Source: Alisma plantago-aquatica
Taxonomy: Eukaryota > Streptophyta > Magnoliopsida > Alismatales > Alismataceae
Assembly (NCBI GenBank): GCA_963693085.1
Contig: OY856409.1
Location: forward strand, 1,534,441,072-1,534,505,071
Reading direction: 5' to 3'
DNA: 64,000 nt
A program made the position numbers and the translations under genes. Positions 48,450 through 60,899 of the stretch are shown piece by piece; positions within the stretch are counted from its first letter, which is position 1; the number at the start of each line of letters is the position of its first letter. The notes under the pieces are model-generated. The model did no database searches. It was not told the origin of the DNA and worked only from the letters and a program-made list of their open reading frames with translations.

Positions 48450-51400
48450 CCAAGTTTCAACACCATATGCTTGCTTGAATAGCTTCCAAACCTCACAACT
48501 GTAGGAATATTTAAAAGGAAGACGGTTCATATCCTCTCCCTCTAGTTGGCATAGCTCACACCTAGAAGTAAGGGATTATCCATTTCTTTTTCGATACTCA
48601 CATGTAGGAATTCTATTAAGAAATCATCTCCAAAGAAAATAGGAACAACCTTTAGGGAACTTGCTCTTCCAAACCCAATTTGACCAATTTGTCTTAGGGC
48701 ATTTTCTTCTTACTAGATCCATTCGTCTCTCAATCTGAAACAATTCTTCCCTTTAAACAGCACACGGTCTTCTTCTTCATTAAGTGGAGCCATGTCACAA
48801 ACCAGGGCCTGAATGACACTTCCACCTTAATGCTTGGTATACTCTGTCTACTATCCAAGACACAAGATGAGATTTTGTAGTTCAGGCCTTTACCCATTCT
48901 GAGAATTAGATGATCATTACATAGATCCATCAGAGTACTCTTCTTAGGCCGCCATGGGTCTCTCCAGAATTTAAACGTCTTACCATTGCCAATACATAAG
49001 TTAATATGACTTTTTAGAAGGGTTCCTCAGACCAAGAAGTCTTCTCCATAACCATGGAGAGTTATTTTTACACCCAATTGACCAAATGGATTCTTTCTTG
49101 ATGTAACATTTGTGTAACCACTTCACCCATAGAGACTCTTTGTTATTAACAACATCCCACATGTTCTTTAGGAGTCTCACCTTAGACCAATCTTCCACTA
49201 AACAAACTCCTAGACTAGCTTCAATTTTGGGTCTACAAATCATCTCCCATAATATTGTATGTAGATTCTTCTGATTGACAAAGTCATTCCAGATAAAATT
49301 CGTCATAAGCTTCTCAATGTCAAGGATTACTTCTTTATGAAGCATAAAGGCCAAAGAACAAAACACATGATAGGTAGTGAAGATGGAGATCACTAGCTCC
49401 ACACAACCTACAAAGGATAAAAGTTTCCCTTTCCATGAATCAAGCTTCCTTTTTATCTTATCTATGATGGGGGAGCACATGGCCTTGGTAAGAAGTCCAG
49501 TGAAGAGAGGTAGACCTAAATACTTAACTAGAGGAGAAACCCTCTCAATACCAAGGATCTCAGTAATGACACTATTAGTAGCTTCATCTCCTTCACTTAG
49601 AAACAACTGACTTTTGGAACTATTGAGATTCAAACCCTAGGTTGAACAGAAGGTCCTCATGACAGCAGCAACAAGTTCGACATTAGATGTGTTTGCTTTA
49701 GTAAACAACAATAAATCATTCGCAAAGATAATATGTGAAATGCCTAACTTCTTAGAGGCCCTCATAGGAACAACCAAACCCTTCTTAAAGAAAGATTCCA
49801 TAATAGAAGAAAAACCTTACATGGCTATGATAAAGATATAGGGGGCTAAGTGATCACCTTGACGCACCCCATTTGTTGCTTCAAAATAGATAGAAGGAGA
49901 TCCATTAATCAATACTTGGAAAGAAGTTGTATTGAAACACACCTATATCCAAGCTAGCCAACAAGGAGGAAATACCATCCTGTCCATGAGAAACAAGATG
50001 TAATCTCTCCTTATTGTATCATATGCTTTGGATATATCTGCTTGAACACACATAGTGGAAGAGCCATTAGTCACAGAGAAGGAGCTCAGCATCTTATTTG
50101 CCAAGAGGATCACATCACCAATAACCCTGCCTTTGATAAAAGCTACCTAATTCTTGTCAATAAGGATGGTAAAAATATCTCACAATCTATTAGACATGAT
50201 CTTAGTGATTATCTTGAACATCACATTATAGAGACAAATAGGTCAGAAATCCTTCAAATTTGTATCTCCTTGCACCTTAGGAATAAGGGGTATGAACGAT
50301 CTATTACCCTCTCTCAATAACTTCCCAGATTCAAAGAAATTGAGAACAAATTTAGTAATATCCTAACCTATAATCGACCAGCAAGTCTTAAAGAACATTC
50401 CATTAAACCCATCGAGGCCAGGAGCCTTGTCCACATTCATATTTTTAACAACCAAATCTACTTCTTCCTTAGTCACCCATTGTCTCAACTTCAAAACTTG
50501 AGTATATGTTGGCTTAGGAAGAACCCAAGACTCATTTAAAGAAACACAGTTAGACAGAGATGAGTTAATCACCAACTTATAGTAATTCACTATGTTCTCA
50601 GCAATTGCATCTGACTCATTAATAACTTTGTCACCTTCAAGTAGAATGTGAATGCCATTATATATTCTCCTTGTCTTGAGGGAAGGATAGAAAGATGATG
50701 AGTTCCTATCTCCTTCTTTCAACCATATAGCTCTTGATTTCTGTCTGAGTAACACTTCCTCTTCTAACAAAGCTTTGCTCACAACATTCCTAAACTCAAC
50801 TAGGGAGCTTTGTAGACCAGCATCTTCAGGATGTGCATCAGCCTTCCTTTGCTACTCTAAAACTTTGACTTCTAGTTCTTTATCCTTTGATGAGAAATTA
50901 CCCACACATTCCTTGTTCCATTTGAGTAATGTTTCTTTTATAGCAAACAACTAGAAGATACCCCAAGCCACACTTTCTTCATGACATCAAGGAATCCCAG
51001 TAGAGTGACATGGGAATTAATGAAACAAAATGGTGAATTCTTCCTTATAGAGGTCTGAAGGTGAATCACTAAGACAAAATGATCACTAATCAAATTGGAG
51101 ATAATATCTCCCCACATAGAAAGAAAAAGACCCAGAAAACTTAGATTGCAGAAGGCCCCGTCTATCTTTGAGAAGGTACTTACCCCATTCTTGCTAAGAC
51201 TATCCCAATTAAAGAAGGAACCTTTGATGGGAATTTCAATAAGGCCAGTTATATCAAATGAAGCATTAAAATCTGCCATACTCTAGGATGTAGGTGGTTG
51301 CTTCCCTAGTTTCTCATTAGTAAATCTCACAGCATTGAAGTCTCTTAAGATGCACCACACAAATGAAGAAGAAGAAGAGATCTTGTTCAGGGAATCCCAA

Positions 51401-51807
51401 AGAACAGACCTATCAGAGTCACCATTGGTACCGTAAATAGAAGAGATAGAAAACTTGATACAACAACTTCTAAAAGAAACTTCATAGTGGATAATTTGTT
51501 CATTGTCAAGGACTTTGTTGATCAAAATATAAAGGTCACTCCACATGATGATAATACGAGCATAGTTATAGAAGTCCGCATTTTATATGTACTTAGCTCC
51601 TGACCAGATAAAATAAAAAACAACTTCAACTTCGTCTTTCTTTGATCTTGACTCAAGAATAATATAGACATCTAACTTGAGTCTCACTATCTCATTACGA
51701 ATGCGAGAGATTTTATTATGGATTCCTCTCACATTCGAAGAACATATCGAAAGTGGTCTATCCAATAGGGACAACAATGACCAGATCTCCAATATCACCC
51801 AAAACAC
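48450..51807 (-). pseudogene. ORF2 of second LINE: endonuclease and RT, RT site mutated
   Basis: The endonuclease part has SSNVRGI, IILESRSKKDE, ISSIYG, LRDFNAVRF (Gly of the usual GDFN replaced by Arg) and NLISDHFVL. A linker (RAIWLKEGDRNSSSFY, APGLDGFNGMFFK) leads to the RT: NRSFIPLIPK, QADISKAYD, GVRQGDHLAPYIF and FANDLLLFTKAN. The usual FADD carries Asn for the first catalytic Asp, which should abolish polymerisation. The thumb and C-terminal part continue open at 49633-49001 (VKYLGLPLF, WKGKLLSFVG, NFIWND). Stops are scattered through the frame. It ends after the Cys/His region without RNase H. Confidence 0.9.
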
Positions 51808-51849
51808 TCTCCCTTGACTGAGATTAGCTGGGAAAGAGAAGTTGTTCAG

Positions 51850-53062
51850 AGAGGGGTGTATATTTCACACTACAGATGCTAGCTTCGCCACAACTCTCGG
51901 GGGGATTTAGATCTCTTCTTCTGATTTTCCCATTCAGGGGATGGAACTAGAGTTACAAGATTGCTGATCAGTTTCTCTATAGCTAGAAATCATCCACCTG
52001 CCTCCACAACCACTCATTTACTAGCAATTCCTTCTGAGTCAGAATTCATATCCTCCACAGCATCACTAAGGACTTTAGGTTCATCTTCCAGATTCTCAAC
52101 TCTGGGTTTTTCTAGAACCCAAATCTGCTTCCCAGTATTCATAATTTCTCCCACACGGGTAGGATCCTTCACATTGCAACAACATAGACCAGATTCATGA
52201 CCAAATTACCACAGGTACTGCATTTACCAGGAATCCATTTGTACTCAAAATGAATTTTATCCACTTGGCCATCATCACTTTGTAGTTATAGTTCTTCAGA
52301 AAAGGTGAAATCAGCCGACATTAGAACTTGAAGTCTTGCATACTCCAGCCTCATGAACTCAGCTATGAGTTGATTAGTCCACAGTGGTTTCCCAAGATAG
52401 GGCCCGATCTTCATGAACATTTCATCATCCCAAAGCTTCAATTACATATTGTGTCTCTTCAATCAAATTGGGATTTCAAAAATCTTCAACTTCTCCATAG
52501 GTTCACCCCGCTCCCATTTTTTTATTATCATTGGTTTCACTACGATGAACCAAGGACCACGATCCAGAGCCCCTGTCACATCGTCATCATTTAAAAACAT
52601 CAGCACAAAGAATCCCTTGCCTATGGATCTGATTTCCAATGAGCCTTTGATTTTCTGTAGTTGAGCTAAGTAGCAAACCAGCGACGCCCAATGTGGAATC
52701 ATCCCAACTATGTAGCCAGCTGACGTCCTTCTCCATCTCCTCAGGTTCCTATCAGCAATGTTGCTTGGATGCATAAGCTTCCTGTCCTCCATCTGAACCT
52801 CTGTATTCTTGAAGGTGTGCCTAGGAGTCTCATTATTCACAAATACTAGATCAGTCCATGACTTTGCTTCTGGGGAGACACTAATCAAAGAAGAGCTTCC
52901 CCACACCACATTCTTTCCAGTGTCTTTGATCTTCACCACATTCCTTAGATCTGTGTTGCCATCTACCAGAGAAACTTCTGAATGCATAGACGACGACGCC
53001 GCCACGTCTGGAGTTTCCACTGGAATCACCTCAGGAATCGCCCTAACATCCGGAGTCACCAT
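51850..53062 (-). pseudogene. ORF1 of second LINE (DUF4283 type), with stops
   Basis: The open part (53062-52463, 199 codons) starts MVTPDVRAIPEV and has an acidic N-terminus. It then enters the DUF4283-type region: WRRTSAGYIVGMIP, LVCYLAQLQKIKGSLEIRSIG, FLNDDDVTGALDRGPWF, KKWERG. Past the first stop the frame still reads through WIPGKCSTCG, the first half of a zinc knuckle whose second half is degraded. Its predicted role, RNA binding in the LINE RNP, follows from the family. Confidence 0.85.
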
Positions 53063-53072
53063 CTAATTTAGA

Positions 53073-53280
53073 ATTGTCTGAAGAAAACATATAATATTTT
53101 GTATATTTTGGGTTTATGAATATTTAGGTGTATTTTTGGTGATTTTAGTAATTCAATTCATTTTCTAAAATCATTTTTGACGAAATTATCCTTTGGAATC
53201 ATTTTTATCATAAGATGAGATTTTATTTGAGTTCAAAATAAATTTAATTTTTACTTTTGGACATAGGAATAATTAGTTAT
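53073..53280. other. AT-rich spacer before chromovirus
   Basis: About 200 bp with no coding or repeat signal. The five bases before the next LTR are GTTAT. The matching right flank is outside the window, so the duplication cannot be tested. Confidence 0.5.
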
Positions 53281-53874
53281 TGTACAGACCCTGACCATCG
53301 TTTTGGGCTTATCATATTGCTTTTCCTAAACCTTGTGCTTCGTTGCTTGCTAATCACATCTAGTGGTGATTAGGGTTTGTTTATGCTTTGTTGAGAGTTG
53401 GAGGTGCTACTTGCAAATAACCTAAGTTTAGGGTTGATGAGCAAGTTTGTCACCTTGAGAGATGTTTTTCTCTCTCCTTGCATCCTCTAGAAATGAGAGG
53501 AGGGATTGGGCTTGTTGCTTGAGTAGCCTTGGGCTTTGTTGAGCCTTATTTTGCCTTGTTTGGGCCTTGCCTTGCTTTGTTGAGCTCTGTGTCGGGCAAG
53601 GACTGCTTTGAATGTTTTATATCAGCCTTGAGTGTGTCTGCCATTCTTATGTCAGCCAGGAATGTTTCGCCCGAGATGGGTGTATCGGCCATGGACTATC
53701 TTTGACCTTTGGCATCGTTTGTGTCACCACTCTAGTGGACACTTGGTGCATGATTCTTGCATGTCGAAATAGCCTTGGACATGTGTATGGGGCAAGATAA
53801 GGAGGTGAAATTACCCATGGACAAGTTTCCCTAAGTGGGTGACACCTTGCCTTATTTTCTCCTCCACCCTCTTC

Positions 53875-53883
53875 TATATATAT
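53875..53883 (+). promoter_or_regulatory. candidate TATA box of chromovirus LTR
   Basis: TATATATAT in a CTTCTATATATATGCATC context, preceded by a pyrimidine-rich block. The 3' LTR keeps CTATATATG at 62927-62935. It would place the transcription start about 620 bases into the LTR. Confidence 0.55.
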
Positions 53884-54340
53884 GCATCTTTTCACTTGCA
53901 TAGGATCCCTTTAGTTGGTGTTGCTTCCTTTCTTTCCTTGGTGGGTGACACAACTCCTTTGCAAGCTTGGTGGTCGATGCACTTGGAGAAGCTAGATCAG
54001 TGGTTGATCCTCCTCCTTCCCCTTGGAGTCTTCTTCTTCCTCTAGTGGTGGACAAACCCTAGAATGTCATGTTCTTCTTCTTGTGGTGGTGCTTGGAGCT
54101 TGGGAGCTCGGTGCTAGAGCTTGGAGCTTGCTTAAGGCGGGTTACATAACTTCTAACCCTAACTATACGACCTTCTTTTATGTTGCATGTTCATATATGA
54201 TCTTGATCGGCCTGGCATATGGTTGGATATATTTCTTGCTCTAGTTCGTACCTTTGATCTTGATGGATATATGAACTTGTTGCTATAGTGGATATGTAGT
54301 AGATGTGTTCTTGACTTTGGTGGCCGAACCTTATGTATAG

Positions 54341-54622
54341 GGTTTCTTGGGCAAAACCCCTTTCCCTCTTTTGGTCTTGAGAAGTGATCTAGGCCATAGT
54401 GATATAGGCAACACCCCTCTCTTGGTTGTTGAGAGGTGAGTCTATATTCTAGTTGTTTGGGCAACACTCTTCTCTCACCATGGATTTGAGAGGTGAGCCT
54501 TGGTTGGGTGGACCTAGTAGAGGTTGAGACCTTGGTCGATATTGAGACGATCTATCATGCTTCCCGATATATGATAAATGTTGTGCAAAACCCCTCTCTC
54601 TTGATTGTTGAGAGGTGAGCCA
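54341..54622. repeat. four degenerate stem-loop repeats in LTR
   Basis: Each unit has GGCAA(A/C)AC(C/T)C, a CCTCTC arm, a short loop such as TTGGTTGTT, then GAGAGG and TGAG. Units lie near 54341, 54407, 54460 and 54583. The same series is present in the 3' LTR at about 63397-63678. Confidence 0.65.
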
Positions 54623-57513
54623 ACTTTCTTGAGGTATTAGGGTTTTGATGATAGTAATCTTGAGGTTAGTGGTGACTAGGCTGAGATGAACCTTTGTGCT
54701 TTGCACGATACACCTTTGTGGTGATGTTGCCCGACACCCTCATCTTGGGTTTAGCTTTGGTCGATATGTCATGTTTAGTGTTGTTGGCCTTGTGCCCGAT
54801 ATGGTTCTCTTGACCTTGTTGATGAGCTTGGGCAATATGCCTTGACCGAGATAACCCTTTTCCCTAGTGGGTGTGGTCCCCTTGGTCGATATGGTGCCTA
54901 GAAGATGTCTCTGTTTGGTGCCTTGGGCGACACAAGTTGTTGCCCAATACGGGTTGAGTGGTGAACCCTAGTGAGTACCTTAGTGGTGGCTGATATGGTG
55001 TGATAGATCTTGTTGGGCGATAGGTTTCCTTGTGGTGCCCTTGTATCATTTGTTGATGTGTGCTTGTTGGGTGATACAATGCTGACCTTGGGTGCCATGA
55101 TCCCATTTGATACAAAGTATGAGTTGGTTGTTCGATATAAACCCTAACCCTAGCTATCTGTTGAGCTTTGCCCGATGCACATAGCTAATTGTCACACCTT
55201 GGGCTTGGGTGGATGATATGCTCCATGGACCTATCTGCCCGACACACCTTGTTCTTTCATAGTAGCATAGTAGGAGCTTCTCGATATCAGTCTTGCTACC
55301 TAGTTGCATGATACACCTTGGAGCTTGGTGGACTGATATGTCTTGTTTTAGGGTTGGCCGATATGTGGCTATGTGTTTGGTTGATAAGCTTGGGTAGAGT
55401 AGTTACCCTACTTGATACCATCTATGGTGAGGGGTTCCCTACCCGTCACACTTCTAGTGAGGGTAGCGGGAACCTTTGGTGAGGGTTAGGTCTAACTCAG
55501 AAAGGCCTAGCTAATGAACCTTTATCATGTAATCACATCATTATTGATAATGAAATATGAATAATGGTTTGTAAACCATTGGTATGTTTGACGCTTAAAG
55601 ATGATACCAATTAAGATGATAAGATACATGGTTATGTTCACATGAATAGGGCATAGTGTATGCTCATGGTTTGATAACAATAATATGATTGATACAACTT
55701 ATGCTTCATATAATCATGGATGTTGTTCCAAACATGATAGCATTATAATCATAAAGATATATGTTCAGTGATTTAAGTTATCTCTCTTGATATGTATACT
55801 AACCATGCAAGTATATTAAGTGGATTTATATCAAGGTAAGATCTATGAGGTATATGTGCTTTGAATAATATTAAATGATAGTAATCCTTGTTGATGAGAT
55901 AATATGCATCACTAGTGTGATGAGATAGGTCTGAGGACCTGATAAAGGCTGAGTGTCTAATTGAGGTGTTATCCTCTTGATGATGAGATAATGGATTGTT
56001 ATCCCAGGTATTGATGATGATGCCTTGAGAGGCAGTGGCTTTCTGTGATGAGGGATTGAGATCCTAGGATAATGTGATGATGTTAGTAATATTATAACTT
56101 AATTTTGTGTATGTTTTACAACTTGGTTGCCTCAACAACTCACTTAAAATATACTAATCAATTATAGTGGAACATATTATGTAGTTTCCCTGGCCATAGA
56201 TCCATCATCGTCAAAATATGGTGATGGTGAAACATGTTTATCCTGTAGGATTACATGGAGCGCATATTGCTGAATATGTGGGGTTTCCCCTAGCCAAAAA
56301 TAGAAGGATTAGAGTACAACTATGGTTGTAGACTCAGTATAGTAAGAGCATGGTGAACAGGCCCATGACTTAAAGTGATAGAGCGTGAATGCATTCATGG
56401 CTCAAGAGCACAGTGATCTGGCATGTGGCTCAAAGTTATACTAGCACCTATACCAAGGTGGGCTAGAGACATGGGTAGCTTGCAGAGCTGACCCTGAGGT
56501 TGAGGCCATATAAGCATGAGACTGCGGTCCTGCTTTAGTTTTCATGCACTAACCACAAGGAGGTGAGGTTATGGAGTCTGGCTCTCCCATTGACCTTGTA
56601 TGGCACCGGATTTGAGCTTTGCAGTCGAAGGTTGGATTTGATCAGGGACAACTCACTTCCTCAAGGCATAATAATACTTAATTCAGCTGAATAGTATTTA
56701 TTGCTTAAGGCAAAACACAGAACATTGGTTGATGCTTGGCTTATGTAGTTGATATAGTTATATCTTGCAGTTACTCGTATGTCCTTTATGTTTTGTGATA
56801 AGATCTTATAAATCTTATCTTGTCAATCATGTTCCATAAAGAAAATCAGGTTATATGCCTCCCGGATATCTTGGTAAGTTGTAAATACAGTAAGTCATGC
56901 TCAGTATGTTGCTCATATTATATGTCTTATCAGCTATCTGCTTTAACTGCTTTAATCTTTTTGAGGTTTTATAGTTTTAGCGAGGAGTTATGTTTCTCAC
57001 TGGGACCGGGTATCTCACCCCGTTGGTTTATAACCATTTTAAGTGATCGCGCTAGACGTGGTGGTGGTCACGAGGTTGCGGCTGAGCAGTAAGAGGAAGA
57101 GAAGTAGAAGGCAAGAGATGGACATGCTACTGTTTTGGCGGTCTTGTAGTAGAGTCCTAGAGTCATCCCTGTACTCTCAGGTCCTCAGAGGTGTTTTGAC
57201 GACATTTCACAATGTATAGTTGTTGTACCTTTGTTTATCCTACGGATGGCCTTATGTGGCATGTTATGTATATATAAATAGGTGACGAACTCATGTGGTG
57301 ACAAGACAACTAGTTTCCCTAAGCTGTGGACATGTTTCAGGCTTGTAATATATCTATAACAATGTTTCCTTGCAGGATCTGGATGTAATAGTTCCCTTAT
57401 GCATGTTTTCCACAATCGATTTTAATTAACCTGTGTTTTTGGTAATATGTGGTTCCGCACGTTTTCATGTGGCATCTTGTTGTCTGTGTGATAGCGGGAT
57501 GTCACAATAGGTT

Positions 57514-57527
57514 TGGTATCAAAGCTC
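57514..57527 (+). other. primer-binding site of chromovirus
   Basis: TGGTATCAAAGCTC, seven bases after the LTR end, with one mismatch (A for G) to the usual initiator-Met site. Copies with TGGTATCAGAGC occur in the other elements here. Confidence 0.8.
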
Positions 57528-57638
57528 TAGGTTCACTGAGTCTATAGGGATCTAGGACTAGGTTTGTGTATGTTCTTATGAGTTTTCCAGATTTTCTTAC
57601 AATAATCTTCTGCCCTCAGCGGAAGAAAAAGCTTAAAG

Positions 57639-58908
57639 ATGTCTGGAAACCATGAAGAACATGTTGCTGAGAGCAGCGATGTTGCATCAGCTAATGGAGC
57701 TAGAGTGTAGGCACATGATGATCGGGTGCCTGAGGTCCCCCCAACTTGACCCAGCCATTCTTGAAAACCCTACCTATCATCACCTTATGGGGCAGTTAAT
57801 GGCTACGATGAATCACATGGTGGAAAGTGTGTCAGTGCCTCTACCAAGAGCACAGGCCCCCCATGGTGAATCATCATGCATTGGGAAGACCTTTGAGTGG
57901 CTTCGCCGAGTCAGAGCTTTTGATTATGCTGGAACGGTTGATCCAGTGGATGTGGATCTGTGGCTGACAGGTCTCGAGAAGGCCTTCTGGATCCTCGACA
58001 TCCCCAAAGCAGACAAAGTAAAGCACACTGTCTACCTTCTGAAGGGTAGTGTTGGCCACTGGTGGGCCATCGAAGAGGAGAAGCGACCCAGTCAGGTGAT
58101 CTGTTGGGAGGTTTTCCGGCAGGAGTTTGTTAGCAGATACTTCCCAAAGACGTATATGGATGAGAAGATCAACCAGTTCAAGTGTTTGTGCCAAGGACAT
58201 ATGAATGTCACAGAGTATGAAGCCAAGTTCATGGACCTACTGAGGTTTTTTCTGCATATGGCGGTGACAGATGATGAACGGATCAGACGATTTGAGAAGG
58301 GTTTGAGTGTTGAGTTGTCAACACCTGTTGCTGCCTTGGAGAATCGGGAGAGGTTTTCCACGTTTGTGGAGTCCGTCCGTAGGATTGAATGGTCTGTCAG
58401 GGAGAAAAGGGAGTCCATGACCAAGAAAAGGCATGCTCAGTTTCAAAGATAGAGGTTTGATGGCTTCAATAAGCCAAGGTTTTCGGCACCTTTCGTGATG
58501 CAGAGTTCTCGTCCACCATCTCAGTGGTCTCTGAGTAAGGGAAGAGGGTGTGGATTTTCACCATCCAAATCCCATAGCACAACGTCAATGATAGTGACAG
58601 GGCCCTCTAGGCCACAGATAGAAGGTAGATCATGCTACCACTATGGACAGACTGGGAATTTGAGGTCAAATTGTCTAAGAAAAGACGTTGAAGTAACACA
58701 ACAACCAAGGCAGAGTCAACAAGTGTCTGATAGGCAACAGTCTAGTGGGCGAGGACGTAGTCAAGAGTCACAAGTGGGATTGTCTGTTCAAGGAAGCAGA
58801 GGATGTGGACGACAGCAAGCAACAACTCGATTCTATGCTATGAGTCAGCCAGAGGCGATAGTCAACCTGCAAGTGGTGGCAGGTCAGATGGAGTTAATTT
58901 CATTCTGA
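57639..58908 (+). pseudogene. chromovirus gag, broken
   Basis: The true start is probably ATG at 57639 (MSGNHEEHVAESS), which matches the nested element's gag start. That frame hits stops within 100 bases, and a frame change leads into the long frame 57652-58452. The Gag core occupies about residues 77-230 of that frame (GKTFEWLRRVRA, DLWLTGLEKAF, YLLKGSVGHWW, FRQEFVSRYFP, YEAKFMDLLRF). One in-frame stop at 58450 separates it from the nucleocapsid part (to 58908). There the zinc knuckle reads CYHYGQTGNLRSNC at 58633, with the second Cys and the His lost. Gag would assemble the virus-like particle in the cytoplasm. Confidence 0.9.
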
Positions 58909-58914
58909 TTTGTC

Positions 58915-59263
58915 TTCTTCTTGATTTATATCTATTCTGGTTGACCTGGATGCTACACACTCTTTTATCGCACGTTCTATGCTTGAATACTGTATGTTAC
59001 CCCTTAGTTGTAAGAAAGATAGCTTGTTGTCAGAAACCCCTCTTGATGGTTCCTCGATGCTTCGAGAAGGGTGTCCCTCTAATGTTTTATCCTTTTCGGG
59101 ACATCGTATACAAGTGGATCCTATACCACTTGATATGCATGGATTCGATTTGATCCTTGGGATGGATACCTTAGAAAAGTATAAGGTTGTGTTGGACTGT
59201 GGTTCCAAACAAGTTGTTTTCACAGATGGAGGTGAGAAGTGGATCTTCCAAGGAGATAGGTAG
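58915..59263 (+). pseudogene. chromovirus aspartic protease, active site altered
   Basis: In a different frame from gag: ILVDLDATHSFIA at about 58933, then the flap and C-terminal part MDGFDLILGMD-like (HGFDLILGMDTLEKYKVVLDC). The catalytic D-[ST]-G-A appears as DLDA, so the enzyme that matures Gag-Pol should be inactive. It stops at 59261. The ILGMD motif is the usual second-half landmark of plant gypsy proteases. Confidence 0.85.
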
Positions 59264-60130
59264 ATTCTCCCAACATGTTTAGTGTCATCAATGGTGGTAG
59301 AGAAGTTGATGTGGCAAGGATGTAAGGCAATCCTAGCTCATGTTGTGGATACCAAGGCAAAAGGTCCTAGCCTTGAGGAGGTGTCTATTATCTGAGAGTT
59401 TGCATATGTGTTTCCCGAGGAGTTCCCTGATATTCCCCCACCTCAAGAGATTGACTTTGAGTTCAATCTGGTACCAGGGACACAGCCAGTTACTCAAACA
59501 CCGTACAGGATGGCTCCAGCTGAGATGGCAGAGCTAAAGAAGCAGTTACAGGAGTTGTTGGATAAAGGTTTCATCTGGCTGAGCACATCGTCGTGGGGTG
59601 CTCCAGTCCTATTTGTAAAGAAAAAAGATGGTTCGATGCGTTTTTGCATAGACTATCGGCAGTTGAACAAAGTTACGATCAAGAACAAGTACCCACTGCC
59701 GAGGATAGACGATTTGTTCAATCAGTTGTGTGGTGCTACAGTATTCTCAAAGATTGATCTACGGTCTGGATATCATTAGTTGCATATTAAGGATGAGGAC
59801 ATACCAAAGTCAGCATTTAGGACGAGGTATAGACACTTCGAGTTCGTGGTTATGCCGTTTGGATAACCAATGTGCCTGCTGCTTTCATGGATCTGATGAA
59901 TAGAGTGTTCCGTCCGTTTCTAGATCAGTTTGTTGTAGTCTTTATAGATGACATCCCGATCTATAGTCGGGACAGTCATGAGCATGAACAACATCTTCGA
60001 CAAGCATTGAATCTTCTTCGCCAACATCAGTTGTATGCCAAGTTCAGTAAGTGCAAGTTCTGGTTGAAAGAAGTGACCTTCTTGGGTCATGTGATATCTA
60101 CAGAAGGAGTCAGAGTGGACCCCAAGAAAG
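59264..60130 (+). pseudogene. chromovirus reverse transcriptase, frameshifted
   Basis: Motifs in order: [58 protein letters not shown] (a stop follows at 59777), KSAFRTRY, FVVMPFG. One base is missing near 59864, shifting the frame before PAAFMDLMN. The polymerase site FIDD (59944-59955) keeps both Asp. Then [17 protein letters not shown]. Synthesises element cDNA inside particles. Confidence 0.92.
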
Positions 60131-60776
60131 TGGAGTCAGTTGCAAATTGGGAACAACCAAAGACGCCAATAGAAGTCTGTAGTTTTCTAGGTTTAGCAGG
60201 ATACTACCTGAGGTTTATAAGGAACTTTAGTGTGACCGCGTTGCCGTTGACAAGGTTGACCAGGAAGGATGTACCTTTTGCTTGGGATGAACGTTGTCAG
60301 CAAGCTTTCCAAAGTTTGAAGGAGAAGCTGACTAGTGCTCTAGTGTTAGTGCTGCCAGAGCCTGGGAAAGGCTATGTGGTTTTCTGCGATGCTTCCAAGA
60401 AAGGGCTAGGATGTGTGCTAATGCAAGAAAATCATGTGGTTTCTTTTACTTTGTGACAGCTTAAGAGATATGAGGAGAATTATCCGACACATATTTTGGA
60501 GCTAGCAGCGGTGGTTCATGCGTTGACGATTTGGAGACATTGTCTTTATGGGGAATTGTATCAAATCTTTACAGATCGTAAGAACTTGAAGTACATCTTC
60601 TCGCAGAGTAAGCTGAACATGCGACAGCATCGTTGGATGGAGTTGATCAATGTTTATGACTACACCATTGAGTACCATCCTGGTATGGCGAACGTGGTAG
60701 CTTATGTGCTTAGTAGGAAGTCTTCTTCTCTTCCTATGAAGAAGTCAGAGTTGAGTTCCTTGGTATGCCATAGGTA
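60131..60776 (+). pseudogene. chromovirus RT connection and RNase H domain
   Basis: [24 protein letters not shown] begins the tether. RNase H shows [27 protein letters not shown] and [12 protein letters not shown], so the D, E and D positions are kept. One stop at 60454 lies between the first two motifs. The frame is the same as the second RT half. It ends with the usual [18 protein letters not shown] linker, where the usual Asp before LSR is Val. Confidence 0.88.
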
Positions 60777-60899
60777 GGATATGTTTGCCTCCTTACGACA
60801 GATGAATGTACAGTTGGAAGTTTCCTTGTTGGCAGGATTATTGGCACAGATGCAAGTCAAGCCTACGTTGAGACAGTAGATCAAGGATGCACAATAGGC

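Larger units (their letters stand above)
48131..53072 (-). mobile_element. second L1 LINE, minus strand, no RNase H
   Basis: Reads right to left: ORF1 from about 53060, ORF2 from about 51.8 kb, 3' end at a seven-base A tail (T at 48143-48149). Candidate diverged duplication: ATCTTAATTAGA at 48131-48142 against ATCTAATTTAGA at 53061-53072, ten of twelve identical. The start codon sits at the very edge, so slight 5' truncation is likely. ORF2 ends after its Cys/His region (CELCQLEGED, about 48.53 kb) with no RNase H, which separates it from the LINE at 41.8 kb. Confidence 0.85.
53281..57506 (+). repeat. 5' LTR of chromovirus (4,226 bp)
   Basis: Starts TGTACAGACCC, ends GGATGTCACA. It contains a TATA box, CTCTC/GAGAG hairpin units (54.3-54.6 kb) and a field of degenerate CGATAY-centred repeats (53.6-55.4 kb). 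No protein domain recognised. Confidence 0.92.

Noticed and set aside
53612..54244. Host-like frames on both strands in the chromovirus LTR (also 62665-63202)
   Set aside because: Both lie in matching positions of the two LTRs, shift frame freely and show no domain.
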